Assembly: GCA_963675055.2 (NCBI GenBank)
Contig: CAXXJE010000002.1
Span: 1,488,001-1,552,000 of the forward strand
DNA: 64,000 bases
Source of the DNA: PGYT01 sp963675055
GTDB lineage: Bacteria; Bacteroidota; Ignavibacteria; Ignavibacteriales; Melioribacteraceae
Direction of reading: 5' to 3'
A program made the position numbers and the translations under genes. The notes beneath the pieces were generated by a model. The model had not been told where the DNA came from. It made no database searches and saw nothing but the letters and a program-made list of their open reading frames with translations. Below, in pieces: positions 14,672 to 23,591 of this stretch (the first letter of the stretch is position 1; every line of letters starts with the position of its first letter).

Positions 14672-16786
14672 ATGGAAACAACAAATCAACTTCATACTAC
14701 ATTTCATAGTATCGGTTCCTCTACGGACTGGATAGTTATGCTGGCGTACTTTGCGTCCATCATGCTGTTCGGAAGTTATTTTAGTAAGTATAACAGAAGC
14801 ACTAAGGATTTCTTTTTCGGAGGAAGGAGATTTGCTTGGTGGCTGATCGCATTTTCGATAGTCGCTACCGGGGTTGGAAGTCACAGCTTTGTTAAATACT
14901 CGGCAAAAGGTTTTGAGAATGGCTTCTCTTCGACTATGACATATATCAATGACTGGTTCTTTGTCCCGTTTTTCCTTTTCGGATGGCTGCCGATTATTGT
15001 TTATACTAAAATCAGATCGATCCCCGAATATTTTGAGAAACGATTCAGTCCGTCTGCTCGGTTTCTTGCCACAATTCTGCTGTTATTTTACATGATCGGC
15101 TATATAGGGATCGGATTTCTTACACTTGGAAAAGCTGTACTTCCCATGCTTCCGGAAAGTTTTACAATGTTCGGGGCAGACTTTCAGATAACGCTTATGG
15201 GCGCGGTCATAGTTATAGCCGTTATCACGGGAATTTATATTACTTTCGGGGGACAGACCGCAGTAATCTTCACAGACCTGCTTCAGGGATTCATATTGTT
15301 GCTGGCCGGATTTCTTTTATTCTTTCTCGGACTTTCATATGTGGGCGGTTTCGAAGCCTTCTGGAATATCCTCCCGGTAGATTGGAAACTCCCGCTTGCA
15401 CACTTTAATAAACCATCAAGTTTCAATTTCGTCGGAATATTCTGGCAGGACGGGGTAGCGGGCTCGGTCGGATTCCTGTTTATGAATATGGGACTCATAA
15501 TGAGATTTATGGCTACTAAGAGTGTTGACGAGGGACGTAAAGCTGCTACCTTCAATATTCTCTTTATGCTGCCGTTGTCAGCAATTGTGGTCGGTAATGC
15601 CGGGTGGGTAGGCAAAGCAATTTCACTGATCGATCCGCAGACGGTTCCGCCGAATACTTCACCGGATCAGATATTCGTTGTCGTTGCGAATATCGTAGCA
15701 ATACCGGGTGTGTTCGGGTTTATAATGGCGGCGCTTACAGCTGCTCTGATGTCCACAGTAGATACGCTTATAAACGCAACAGCTGCTATTTATATAAACG
15801 ACGTTCATCGTCCGTTCAAAGCCTTTATAAAGTCAAAGGTACTTGATGATAAAACTAATGACAGGCACGAACTTAACGCAGCAAGATATGCCTCAATTGG
15901 CATAACGACATTGGGCGTACTATCCGTACTCGCGTTTAAGAACTTTCCCACTGTCTACGAGGCGCACGGTTATTTTCACTCAACACTTACACCGCCTCTG
16001 GTGGTGGCAATATTTCTGGGACTCTTCTGGCGTAAGTTTTCTCCATCTGCGGTAATTACTACTTTTGCCGGTGGAGTAGCTCTCATGATAATAGGCCTGC
16101 GTCATCCATCGGTAATTTCTCCGTTTGATCATGGAATTCCCATGGATGCAAATCATCCTTACTCATATATCAGGGCACTTTATAATACTTTTGCTTGTGT
16201 TGCCGTAGCCCTTGTTGCAACATATACAACAGGATATCAGAAAAAAATTGTTGCCGCTATAAGAGATAAGGCAAATCCGAAAACAATCATTTACACGTTA
16301 CTCGTGGTTTCCGTTCTCTTCTTTGCCGCCATATTATTCGATGTATCTTCTGTGCCGGCTCAGTTGTTGATAGTTTTATTGATGACAGCGTCCGTAGCTG
16401 TTGTTACAACATTCTTTATTAAGTTCGATGAGCAAAAACGCCTCGAGGGACTAACCGTATGGACTCTTGCCAAGGCGAAAGAGTTTTTTAAGGGAAGTAA
16501 GGTTAATGACCGCGAAGGTAAGAGAATAAAAGTTAAATGGGAACTTAAGGATTACGATGAGGATGTAATAAGGTTTACAAAAAAAGATATGGAATTGATG
16601 CAGGCTGAGGTTGGCGATCTTGTATATATTAGTGATGCGAGAGCTTATTTGGGCGGTCTTAAGTCAATCCACTCCGTTTATGGTGAGCCGCACGACGAGG
16701 ACGGAGTCGTATATATTAATAACGAACATAGGTTAAATGGTCAATTCGTGAAATTCAGATCTTTAACCGCTGAAAAAGAAATGTGA
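14672..16786 (+). CDS. Sodium:solute symporter (SSS family) with C-terminal soluble domain
   Basis: The 704-residue protein has about 13 membrane helices in the first 590 residues and SSS landmarks: the RSTKDFFFGGRRFAWW start, GGQTAVIFTDLLQG (about 192-205), and the helix AALTAALMSTVDTLINA (about 354-370) with the Ser/Thr residues of the Na2 sodium site. The last 115 residues are a soluble, charged domain (ending near YGEPHDEDGVVYIN) not found in core SSS carriers. Substrate is unknown; family members carry sugars, amino acids, nucleosides or carboxylates. It is coupled to the small membrane protein at 14455. Confidence 0.88.
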   Translation: METTNQLHTTFHSIGSSTDWIVMLAYFASIMLFGSYFSKYNRSTKDFFFGGRRFAWWLIAFSIVATGVGSHSFVKYSAKGFENGFSSTMTYINDWFFVPFFLFGWLPIIVYTKIRSIPEYFEKRFSPSARFLATILLLFYMIGYIGIGFLTLGKAVLPMLPESFTMFGADFQITLMGAVIVIAVITGIYITFGGQTAVIFTDLLQGFILLLAGFLLFFLGLSYVGGFEAFWNILPVDWKLPLAHFNKPSSFNFVGIFWQDGVAGSVGFLFMNMGLIMRFMATKSVDEGRKAATFNILFMLPLSAIVVGNAGWVGKAISLIDPQTVPPNTSPDQIFVVVANIVAIPGVFGFIMAALTAALMSTVDTLINATAAIYINDVHRPFKAFIKSKVLDDKTNDRHELNAARYASIGITTLGVLSVLAFKNFPTVYEAHGYFHSTLTPPLVVAIFLGLFWRKFSPSAVITTFAGGVALMIIGLRHPSVISPFDHGIPMDANHPYSYIRALYNTFACVAVALVATYTTGYQKKIVAAIRDKANPKTIIYTLLVVSVLFFAAILFDVSSVPAQLLIVLLMTASVAVVTTFFIKFDEQKRLEGLTVWTLAKAKEFFKGSKVNDREGKRIKVKWELKDYDEDVIRFTKKDMELMQAEVGDLVYISDARAYLGGLKSIHSVYGEPHDEDGVVYINNEHRLNGQFVKFRSLTAEKEM

Positions 16787-16805
16787 TTTTACAGGTCGGG
16801 GAAGG

Positions 16806-17333
16806 TTAGAAATCTTCCCTGACTTCCTGCTTTTTACTCAAACCATTTTTATCAATAAAAAGATTTTTCTCTTTCAATTTCTTGACAACTATCGGTGGTA
16901 CGAAATCGCTTACGTCTCCTTCAAACTGTGCAAGGTTTCTGACTATTGTCGAATTCAAGTAAGTGAATTTCTCGTGAGGCATAAGGAATATCGTCCTCAA
17001 ATCCTCATCAAGTTTCCTGTTCATTAATGCCATCTGAAACTCATATTCGAAATCACTTACAGCGCGCAAACCTCGTATAATACCAACGGCGCCAACATCT
17101 TTCGCGTGATCCACTATAAGTCCGCTGAATGAATCTATCAGAACGTTTTTATAATCTTTCAGACTCTCATGAAGCATTTCAAGTCGTTCGGAAACAGTGA
17201 ATAGTGGAGACTTGGAAGGGTTTTTTGCGACGGTAACAACTACCTCGTCAAACAAATCCATTGCACGCTCTATCACATCGATATGCCCGTAAGTCACCGG
17301 ATCAAAAGTACCGGGATATACTACTCGTTTCAT
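16806..17333 (-). CDS. coaD: Phosphopantetheine adenylyltransferase
   Basis: CoaD transfers AMP from ATP to 4'-phosphopantetheine, the penultimate step of coenzyme A synthesis. The 175-residue length is close to the family's usual 160-170, and the nucleotidyltransferase motif GTFDPVTYGHIDVI (8-21, T/HxGH) starts the protein. The later GLRAVSDFEYEFQMALMNRKL stretch and the NSTIVRNLA motif are intact. A C-terminal 15-residue polar tail is extra. The neighbour rsmD is a common partner in bacterial genomes. Confidence 0.95.
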   Translation of the reverse strand: MKRVVYPGTFDPVTYGHIDVIERAMDLFDEVVVTVAKNPSKSPLFTVSERLEMLHESLKDYKNVLIDSFSGLIVDHAKDVGAVGIIRGLRAVSDFEYEFQMALMNRKLDEDLRTIFLMPHEKFTYLNSTIVRNLAQFEGDVSDFVPPIVVKKLKEKNLFIDKNGLSKKQEVREDF

Positions 17334-17452
17334 TAATCCGCCGGTTTATTCCTAATTGCTTTTACTCAATATAGCATATAAAAAATAATTTTTAAAATTG
17401 ATTTTAACCTGGAAGATTTCCTTGCCGGAAATAAATAACATCAGTCGATTTA

Positions 17453-17998
17453 CTATTGTGTGAAAATGTATATAAGGCTGTCTCCCAGCCGCTTGTGTGG
17501 TTCCTTCCCGAACGCTTTAATGTCCTTCTCTTCAGTCTGGATTGACCGTTCAATCAGCAGAATCCCTATTTCACTCAAGAATGACTTACTGAGTAAGTTA
17601 TGAACGACCTGATGGATATCGTCCTTGAAGAACGGAGGATCGGCTAATATCAGGTCATACTTGTCATGTTCGGTTTTCTTCGAAAAACGAAGTGCTTCCG
17701 AAATAAAAACTTTTGCTATGTTCTGTTCCTTAATTTTTGCTATGTTTTCCTTTAGAACCTGTGCCACTTTGAAATTTTTCTCGATGAAATGAATTTGGTC
17801 AGCGCCGCGACTTATAGTTTCGAGTCCCAGTGCACCTGAACCGGCATATATATCACATGCTTTTATTCCTTCAAAGTCGATCAGATTATTGAGATAATTA
17901 AACATAGCTTCTTTATTTTTATCGGTAGTTGGTCTTACCAGCTTTGAATTCGGAAATTTTATCGGCACTCCTCTATGTTTGCCCGCTATTATTCTCAA
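17453..17998 (-). CDS. rsmD: 16S rRNA (guanine966-N2)-methyltransferase
   Basis: RsmD methylates G966 of 16S rRNA using S-adenosylmethionine. The 181-residue protein starts MRIIAGKHRG as in the family, has the SAM-binding strand ACDIYAGSGALGLE (48-61) and the catalytic LADPPFF motif (about 136-142). It lies 119 nt upstream of coaD on the same strand, and the pair probably shares a promoter. Confidence 0.95.
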   Translation of the reverse strand: MRIIAGKHRGVPIKFPNSKLVRPTTDKNKEAMFNYLNNLIDFEGIKACDIYAGSGALGLETISRGADQIHFIEKNFKVAQVLKENIAKIKEQNIAKVFISEALRFSKKTEHDKYDLILADPPFFKDDIHQVVHNLLSKSFLSEIGILLIERSIQTEEKDIKAFGKEPHKRLGDSLIYIFTQ

Positions 17999-18141
17999 TT
18001 TGATTACCTGTTAAAATTCTTATAAAAAAATAAAAAAATAGTTTCTTTTTTTTAAGCTAATGAATAATTTATGACCCAAGTTATACAACAATAACTTTAT
18101 ATCACAACGAAACCGTCAACGAGTTTATTAGAGGAACCTGC

Positions 18142-18384
18142 ATGAGCTACAGAATTACTCTGAAAAGTCCCATCCCAGCAATCACCACGGAACAAAAACT
18201 AACTTCACTAAGCATTAAAATCTTTGACTATGGCAGCGCAAAATTCTTTTCTTATAAAGACAAGTATTTTGAACTTGAGGAAGACAGAAATGATAACGTT
18301 GTTGGATTAACAATTCATGGAGATTCGGCTGCCGATTTCAGAAGCCTGATGAGAATTAAGGATAAAATATTTCTCGACAGATAA
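18142..18384 (+). CDS. Hypothetical 80-aa protein
   Basis: A lone + strand gene starting MSYRITLKSPIPA with a GAGGAA site before it. It ends 22 nt before the convergent PilM-like gene. The sequence looks like a compact alpha/beta domain (FFSYKDKYFELEED, VVGLTIHGDSAADFRSL). There is no signal peptide and I recognise no family. Confidence 0.6.
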   Translation: MSYRITLKSPIPAITTEQKLTSLSIKIFDYGSAKFFSYKDKYFELEEDRNDNVVGLTIHGDSAADFRSLMRIKDKIFLDR

Positions 18385-18405
18385 GCCAAACCATTCTGTC
18401 ATCTA

Positions 18406-19329
18406 CTAAACCAGCCTGAAGGCAATTCCCGCTGCAGAAGAGTAGTGTTCCGCCTGCTTAACCAATTCTTTCCTGGTAGAAAGAGTTTCGTTTACCGGAA
18501 TGCTATCGAAAGGATTGAAAGTCTGGAAACCAAGTCCGGTTTCATCGTTGATTTTTTGAACAACGGCTTCAGAATAGTAATCCCCGAATAAATAAGATTT
18601 TATAATATTGGTTTCGCTACTAATTGCTTTTCTGATTTTCTTTAAAACCAAATTAAAGCATGATACAAGACCGCCGAGCCCTTTGTAGTGAGACAGTTCG
18701 AAATAGACCGGGTGGGTATTTTCAAGAAGTATAACTGAAAAATAATTCTCCCTAACCAATAATGATAATACAATATCTCCCTCAACCAGCTTGTTTTGAA
18801 TCAAGAGCAAGTTGTTGGATGAGAAATGTTCATTGTCGATGTATCGTAATTTTAGATTGTTTCGCAGACAGAATTTATCGATAGTTGTAATAATATGTTT
18901 CGGCAGCACGGTAATAAGCATATTCTTCTCTCGCCCAACATTCGAATTTTCAATTCTGATAGTCTGTACGGCAAGGTCGTTAGCCTTGTATTCAGGAAGT
19001 AAAACTGACAATTCCCATTTAACATGTTCATCAAAATCTTTTTTTGTAAGTGCTTCATCGTATGGAAGATCAAAAAACTTAAATGCTGACGATGGAAGAG
19101 TAAAAGAAGAAAGACTGCTGGTAAGTGGTTTTCGAAATGTTAAATCGTTAAAAGCATTCTGGAGAATGGTAATGAGTTTGTTTTCCTTATCTTTAAAAGA
19201 AAACAAGTCGGAATAAAATTCCTCATCAACATTCTCCAGAACAAACTGTTTGTTAACATAATTTACTTCAACAAGCTGAAGTTTATTGAGCGATACTTGA
19301 AATCCTGCATGGTTCTGATATCGAGTCAT
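18406..19329 (-). CDS. PilM-like actin-fold protein
   Basis: The 307-residue protein resembles PilM/type II secretion ATPase-like scaffold proteins: SLNKLQLVEVNYVNK at the start, a central VKWELSVLLPEYK segment matching the PilM signature (ExxxxLP), and an ending AEHYSSAAGIAFR, the usual end of PilM. Conserved actin-fold nucleotide motifs are weak. PilM acts on the cytoplasmic face of type IV pilus or secretion systems. The next gene on the strand (19344) has one membrane helix as PilN/PilO would, but no further pilus genes are in the window. Confidence 0.65.
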   Translation of the reverse strand: MTRYQNHAGFQVSLNKLQLVEVNYVNKQFVLENVDEEFYSDLFSFKDKENKLITILQNAFNDLTFRKPLTSSLSSFTLPSSAFKFFDLPYDEALTKKDFDEHVKWELSVLLPEYKANDLAVQTIRIENSNVGREKNMLITVLPKHIITTIDKFCLRNNLKLRYIDNEHFSSNNLLLIQNKLVEGDIVLSLLVRENYFSVILLENTHPVYFELSHYKGLGGLVSCFNLVLKKIRKAISSETNIIKSYLFGDYYSEAVVQKINDETGLGFQTFNPFDSIPVNETLSTRKELVKQAEHYSSAAGIAFRLV

Positions 19330-19343
19330 AAACTAAATTAAAA

Positions 19344-19907
19344 TTATTCCCATGAAGCACTGTTTTTCAATGCATCAGAGTAAATGTCACCGATTTTATC
19401 TCTGTCATTTGAATCCGGAGTCTCAAGAACATATCTTGTTCCAATAGTAATGACCGTATCGATATTTACAATACTTCCGCGTCTGTTAATAACGGTGTCA
19501 ATAGAAATGCTCGTATCGACGCCAAGTAAATATCTAAGGCCGTTTCCGGGGTATGTAAATAATGACTCGGGAGAGAATTCGCCGTGTGAAAGTATTGCAA
19601 ACGGATTCGTTGAGCGCTGGGCTATTGAATCGTACCCTGCAACCACATTGGCTACCATTGTATCGGTTTTAATAAAATGAACTAAACTGTCTAAGTTGTC
19701 AGTAAAGCTTCCGTACTTATCTTCCCATAAAATCTCAGCCTCGCGCAGGTTCTCCATTCTTAGTCTGCTTTCAGTCCTGATGTAATTCTGCCTTTCAATT
19801 ACTTGCTGCGGTTCAATTATAGCCACTCTTATCAATACATAAACCAATGCTATAATTACCGCATACAAAACAGCATGAATATACCAGGGTTCTGTTCTTA
19901 CACTCAT
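19344..19907 (-). CDS. Single-pass membrane protein beside the PilM-like gene
   Basis: The 187-residue protein has one N-terminal helix (about 11-30: AVLYAVIIALVYVLIRVAII), then a coiled-coil-like stretch (about 33-60) and a periplasmic domain of unknown fold. The position upstream of a PilM-like gene and the topology suggest a PilN/PilO-like role, but sequence identity to those is not evident. It lies 14 nt before the PilM-like gene and 21 nt after the ComEA-like gene, so the three probably form one transcript. Confidence 0.6.
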   Translation of the reverse strand: MSVRTEPWYIHAVLYAVIIALVYVLIRVAIIEPQQVIERQNYIRTESRLRMENLREAEILWEDKYGSFTDNLDSLVHFIKTDTMVANVVAGYDSIAQRSTNPFAILSHGEFSPESLFTYPGNGLRYLLGVDTSISIDTVINRRGSIVNIDTVITIGTRYVLETPDSNDRDKIGDIYSDALKNSASWE

Positions 19908-19928
19908 TTTACCTCCAGGTATTAAGAA

Positions 19929-20423
19929 TTATTCTATTATTAAAAACTTTTTATATCTCTCAAGTCTGGATTTTCCGATTCCCTTAACCATAATCAATTC
20001 ATCCAGATTTTTAAAACCGTGTCTTCTTTCTCTTAACTCAATAATTCGTGCTGCGGTTACTTTTCCTATTCCCGGAATTTCTGTTAACTCGGAAATATTC
20101 GCTGTATTGATGTTAATTAATTTTCTGTCAGGGTTCTCGTTTTGAGATAATAATTCATTCTCACTAAAATCTAAAAGTTCCGGCTCATAATCAACTTTTT
20201 TGTCTGATATTTTAACCGAATCCGCCTTTATTTCCGGCTTAGAGGAGCTTAGAAAAACACTGTCAACCGTTGAATAATCAAAATATTCAGCTTCATGGGA
20301 GAAGTAGAAATCTTTTATGAGGATTCCCCCTGCACCTATTACAAGTGCGGCTGCCAGAAACAGAATTACCTTTGCCTCGGTTTCCGTAAATCCGATTCGG
20401 TTTGCAAAATATTTAAAGCCGAT
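19929..20423 (-). CDS. ComEA-like helix-hairpin-helix protein, non-standard start
   Basis: The frame encodes an N-terminal membrane helix (VILFLAAALVIGAGGILI), a polar linker, and a C-terminal double helix-hairpin-helix typical of ComEA: LINI-NTA-NISELTEIPGIGKVTAARI then FKNLDELIMVKGIGKSRLERY. Such proteins bind DNA at the membrane in competence or repair. The open frame runs back to 20444 and is preceded in the same frame by TAA ATA TAA, the first TAA being the dnaJ stop (20451). There is no ATG, GTG or TTG before the helix; an ATC at 20423 sits where homologues begin. The coordinate of the start is therefore tentative. Confidence 0.75.
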   Translation of the reverse strand: MGFKYFANRIGFTETEAKVILFLAAALVIGAGGILIKDFYFSHEAEYFDYSTVDSVFLSSSKPEIKADSVKISDKKVDYEPELLDFSENELLSQNENPDRKLININTANISELTEIPGIGKVTAARIIELRERRHGFKNLDELIMVKGIGKSRLERYKKFLIIE

Positions 20424-20450
20424 TTTTAGCTCTGCTTTTGATTGTTATAT

Positions 20451-21584
20451 TTACTGTGGAACTTGAATATTCGGCTGTTTTTGTAAATCTTTAAGTAGTT
20501 CTTTTTCCTTGTTAGTTATCTTTTTCGGCACATAAATACTTACTTTTACAAGTTGATCACCGGCGCCATGCCTGTTTAAGTGCTGGATGCCTTTGTCGCG
20601 CATCTTAAGGAATTTCCCGGGCTGCGTGCCTGCTTCAATTTTTAACTTAGCCCGACCGTTCAGTGTCGGTATTTCCACATCGGTACCGAGTACTGCCTCA
20701 GGGTAGCTTATATTTAACTCGTAAACTACATCATCCCCTTCTCTTACAAAGAAATCATGCTGCAATTCCTTAAATACAACAATTATGTCTCCAGCCGGTC
20801 CACTATTTTTACCGGCGTTTCCTTCGCCTCGAAGGGTCATATAACTATTATCCGAAACACCTGCAGGTACGTTTATCCTGATCGTATCCTCTTCGTAAGT
20901 TCGACCTTCCCCTTTGCATGATAAACAAGGAGATGATATAACCTTTCCCGTGCCCGAACAATTGTTGCAAGGCTGAATGTTTACAAATTGTCCGAACAGG
21001 GAACGTGATACCTGTCGTACTTCACCCGCCCCGTTACATATAGAACAGGTTGAAAATGAACTGTTGTCTTTGGCTCCTGTGCCGTTACACTTGCCGCAGA
21101 CTTTATGTCTTTTTAATTTTATTTTCTTTGTTGTTCCGGTGGCTATTTCTTCAAGTGTGAGCTTTAGGGTCACTTTCAGATCGGAGCCGGGTACACCCGT
21201 GGATCTCTGGCGGGTTCTTTGTCTTCCACCACCACCTCCGCCGAAGAATTCGTCGAAAATTGAGGAGCCTCCGCCACCTCCGCCGAAGCCACCGAAAATA
21301 TCCGAGAAGTGACTGAATATATCGTTTACATCGGAGAATCCCTGGTAGTCCTGTCCGCCCTTTAATCCGCTATGACCGAACCGGTCATACTTCGCTTTCT
21401 TATCTGCGTTGCTTAGAACTTCATAAGCCTCGGCGGCTTCCTTAAAATTTTCTTCAGCGGCTTTATCATCCGGATTCCTGTCCGGGTGATATTGCATGGC
21501 TAGTTTCCTGTATGCCTTTTTTATCTCGTCCGTAGATGCATCCTTGCCAACACCAAGCACCTCGTAATAATCTCTTTTACTCAT
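20451..21584 (-). CDS. dnaJ: Chaperone DnaJ
   Basis: DnaJ stimulates DnaK ATPase and delivers unfolded proteins. All regions are present in the 377 residues: the J domain with HPD (MQYHPDRNPDD, 30-40), a Gly/Phe-rich linker with poly-Gly stretches (about 95-120), four CxxCxGxG zinc motifs (CGKCNGTG, CSICNGAG, CNNCSGTG, CLSCKGEG, about 162-230) and the C-terminal peptide-binding domain. It lies 24 nt after grpE in an hrcA-grpE-dnaJ operon; dnaK is not in the window. Confidence 0.97.
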   Translation of the reverse strand: MSKRDYYEVLGVGKDASTDEIKKAYRKLAMQYHPDRNPDDKAAEENFKEAAEAYEVLSNADKKAKYDRFGHSGLKGGQDYQGFSDVNDIFSHFSDIFGGFGGGGGGSSIFDEFFGGGGGGRQRTRQRSTGVPGSDLKVTLKLTLEEIATGTTKKIKLKRHKVCGKCNGTGAKDNSSFSTCSICNGAGEVRQVSRSLFGQFVNIQPCNNCSGTGKVISSPCLSCKGEGRTYEEDTIRINVPAGVSDNSYMTLRGEGNAGKNSGPAGDIIVVFKELQHDFFVREGDDVVYELNISYPEAVLGTDVEIPTLNGRAKLKIEAGTQPGKFLKMRDKGIQHLNRHGAGDQLVKVSIYVPKKITNKEKELLKDLQKQPNIQVPQ

Positions 21585-21608
21585 ACGTTAAACTTCCCTA
21601 TAATTTAT

Positions 21609-22235
21609 TTACTTTTCATCTGCATCGCCGGTGCCTGAATTATCTTCCTCAGGTTCCTGGCTTACTATAACCTTTGCATGTTTTATAACTTTGTCTTTGT
21701 ATTTATAACCGGGTTCAACTTCTTCGAGTACTGTATCCGCAGGAGTATCGGCAGAAACCTGGCGCAGCAAAGCTTCGTGCAGATTAAAATCGAATGTCTC
21801 GCCCTTTGATTTGATCTTCTCAACACCCTGATCTTGCAAGGCTTTGGTAAACTTATCAAACACCATTTTAAGTCCGTCTTTTACGGATTGATTGTTGTTG
21901 TCATCGTCAATGTGATCAAGAGAACGATGAAGATCGTCGTACACTGGCAGAATTTTAATGATAAATGGTTCTGCTGCGTAGTTAAGAAGATTAATTTGAT
22001 CCTGTTCAGTACGTCTTTTGTAGTTTTCGAACTCCGCAATTCTTCTTAACAGCCTGTCGTTAAGCTCTTGATTTTTTTCTTCGAGTTCCTTAACTCTTTC
22101 GGCAAGTTCGTCGTTTTGTTCAGGCTGTTGTTCTTCCGCTTCTTTATTGTTTAATACTTCTTGTTCTTCGTTGTTGATTTCTTCGTTCATATTTTCCTTT
22201 TGTTCATTATTCTTTTCATTTTTCTTACTGCTCAT
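21609..22235 (-). CDS. grpE: Nucleotide exchange factor GrpE
   Basis: GrpE releases ADP from DnaK. The 208-residue protein has a highly charged, disordered N-terminus (Glu/Asn-rich, about 1-45), a long coiled coil (about 45-90) ending in RRIAEFENYKRRTEQDQ, and the compact beta domain with the family signature near the C-terminus (EEVEPGYKYKDKVIKHAKVIV). It lies between hrcA and dnaJ. Confidence 0.96.
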   Translation of the reverse strand: MSSKKNEKNNEQKENMNEEINNEEQEVLNNKEAEEQQPEQNDELAERVKELEEKNQELNDRLLRRIAEFENYKRRTEQDQINLLNYAAEPFIIKILPVYDDLHRSLDHIDDDNNNQSVKDGLKMVFDKFTKALQDQGVEKIKSKGETFDFNLHEALLRQVSADTPADTVLEEVEPGYKYKDKVIKHAKVIVSQEPEEDNSGTGDADEK

Positions 22236-22259
22236 ATTTGCTCCGATATCAAAAATTTA

Positions 22260-23315
22260 TTACATGTTTTTTTTCTTAAGTTCGTTTGATAGTGACTCGG
22301 CAATATATACAACGGCTGCAACTATTTTGGAATATTCCATTCTTTTAGGACCGATGATTCCCACTGTTCCTGATACATCCCCGAGTTTGTAAGCTTTTGT
22401 AATTAGACTGAAATCGGAAAATTGCTCGTTATTATTTTCCGAGCCGATTTTAATGTCTACATTATTACCGGCAGGAATTTCGGAATTCTCCATCAGATGT
22501 ACTATAACATCCTTGTTCTCCATAAGTTCGATAATTCCATGAAAATTTTCCTGCTTTTCGAACTCGGGATGTTTTAGCACGTTTGATGCGCCGCTCATGA
22601 TAACCTGGTTCTGGTTCGGTATACTGGCGAAAATTTTATCCAGCGAATCGATAAACATGCGGATAATCGGTTTCAGCTCCTCGCGGTTATAGTCCTTAAG
22701 TCTTTCGCTAAAAGTTTTTCTGATCTCACTGAATTTCAGTCCGGCAAGTCTTTCATTTAGTATTCGTTGAACATAATTCAGACTTTCCGCTTTTGCTTCG
22801 CGAGTTATTTCAAGTGTTATCGTTTTTACCAGTCCGGATTTAATTGATATTACTACCAGTACTCTGCTGGATGACACTTGTACCAACTGGAGTTTCTCCA
22901 AGATTGCATTATCCAGTTTAGGTAGTGTAATACAAGCAAGCTGATTTGTAATCTCACTTAGAAGGATGGACGCAAATTCGATCAGTTCATTTGTTTCGGT
23001 GAATGGTCTCTCTTTTGTCTGATCTATCCTTTTTATATCCTCATCCAGTAAAAACGGAGGATCCATCAATCCGTCTACATATTTCCTGTATCCCATGTCG
23101 GTGGGAACTCTCCCGGCGGAAGTATGAGGATGATCGAGCAGACCGGTATCTTCAAGATCGGACATAATATTCCGGATGGTTGCCGGGGACAAGCCGATAT
23201 TATAGTGTTTCGAAATATTACGCGAACCGACCGGACTGGCAGTAAGTATAAACTGCTGTACGACGAAGCGTAAAATTGATTTTTCCCTGTCTGTTAACTC
23301 GTGTATATCCATCAA
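22260..23315 (-). CDS. hrcA: Heat-inducible transcription repressor HrcA
   Basis: HrcA represses chaperone operons through the CIRCE element. The 351-residue protein starts with the winged helix (LTDREKSILRFVVQQFILTA; SPATIRNIMSDLEDTGLLDH as recognition region, about 43-62) followed by GRVPTDMGYRKYVD and the GAF-like dimerisation domain. It is first in the hrcA-grpE-dnaJ operon. I looked for the CIRCE consensus TTAGCACTC-N9-GAGTGCTAA in 23316-23591 and did not find it, so either the target here is diverged or HrcA acts on another locus. Confidence 0.96.
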   Translation of the reverse strand: MMDIHELTDREKSILRFVVQQFILTASPVGSRNISKHYNIGLSPATIRNIMSDLEDTGLLDHPHTSAGRVPTDMGYRKYVDGLMDPPFLLDEDIKRIDQTKERPFTETNELIEFASILLSEITNQLACITLPKLDNAILEKLQLVQVSSSRVLVVISIKSGLVKTITLEITREAKAESLNYVQRILNERLAGLKFSEIRKTFSERLKDYNREELKPIIRMFIDSLDKIFASIPNQNQVIMSGASNVLKHPEFEKQENFHGIIELMENKDVIVHLMENSEIPAGNNVDIKIGSENNNEQFSDFSLITKAYKLGDVSGTVGIIGPKRMEYSKIVAAVVYIAESLSNELKKKNM

Positions 23316-23591
23316 TCTGTAAATTTAAATAAAACCGAACCAGTAAAATACTTAAAATCAATAAATTATTCTTAGATGATCAACCGGATCGTTCTTTTTT
23401 ACCTAATTTAATATTAACGAATTTGATGACGAATCTCCCGTTAAGTTTCGGGATAAATACCATTTCGGGAATTGCCGATCATCTGAATTTTCTAAAAGTG
23501 CCGAATTATTGTATAATATATTTCCGGAACCGAGATAAATAGGATTCCGTTTAATATCTTTCGGATTACAATTTAATTTTTTGGAGTGAAT

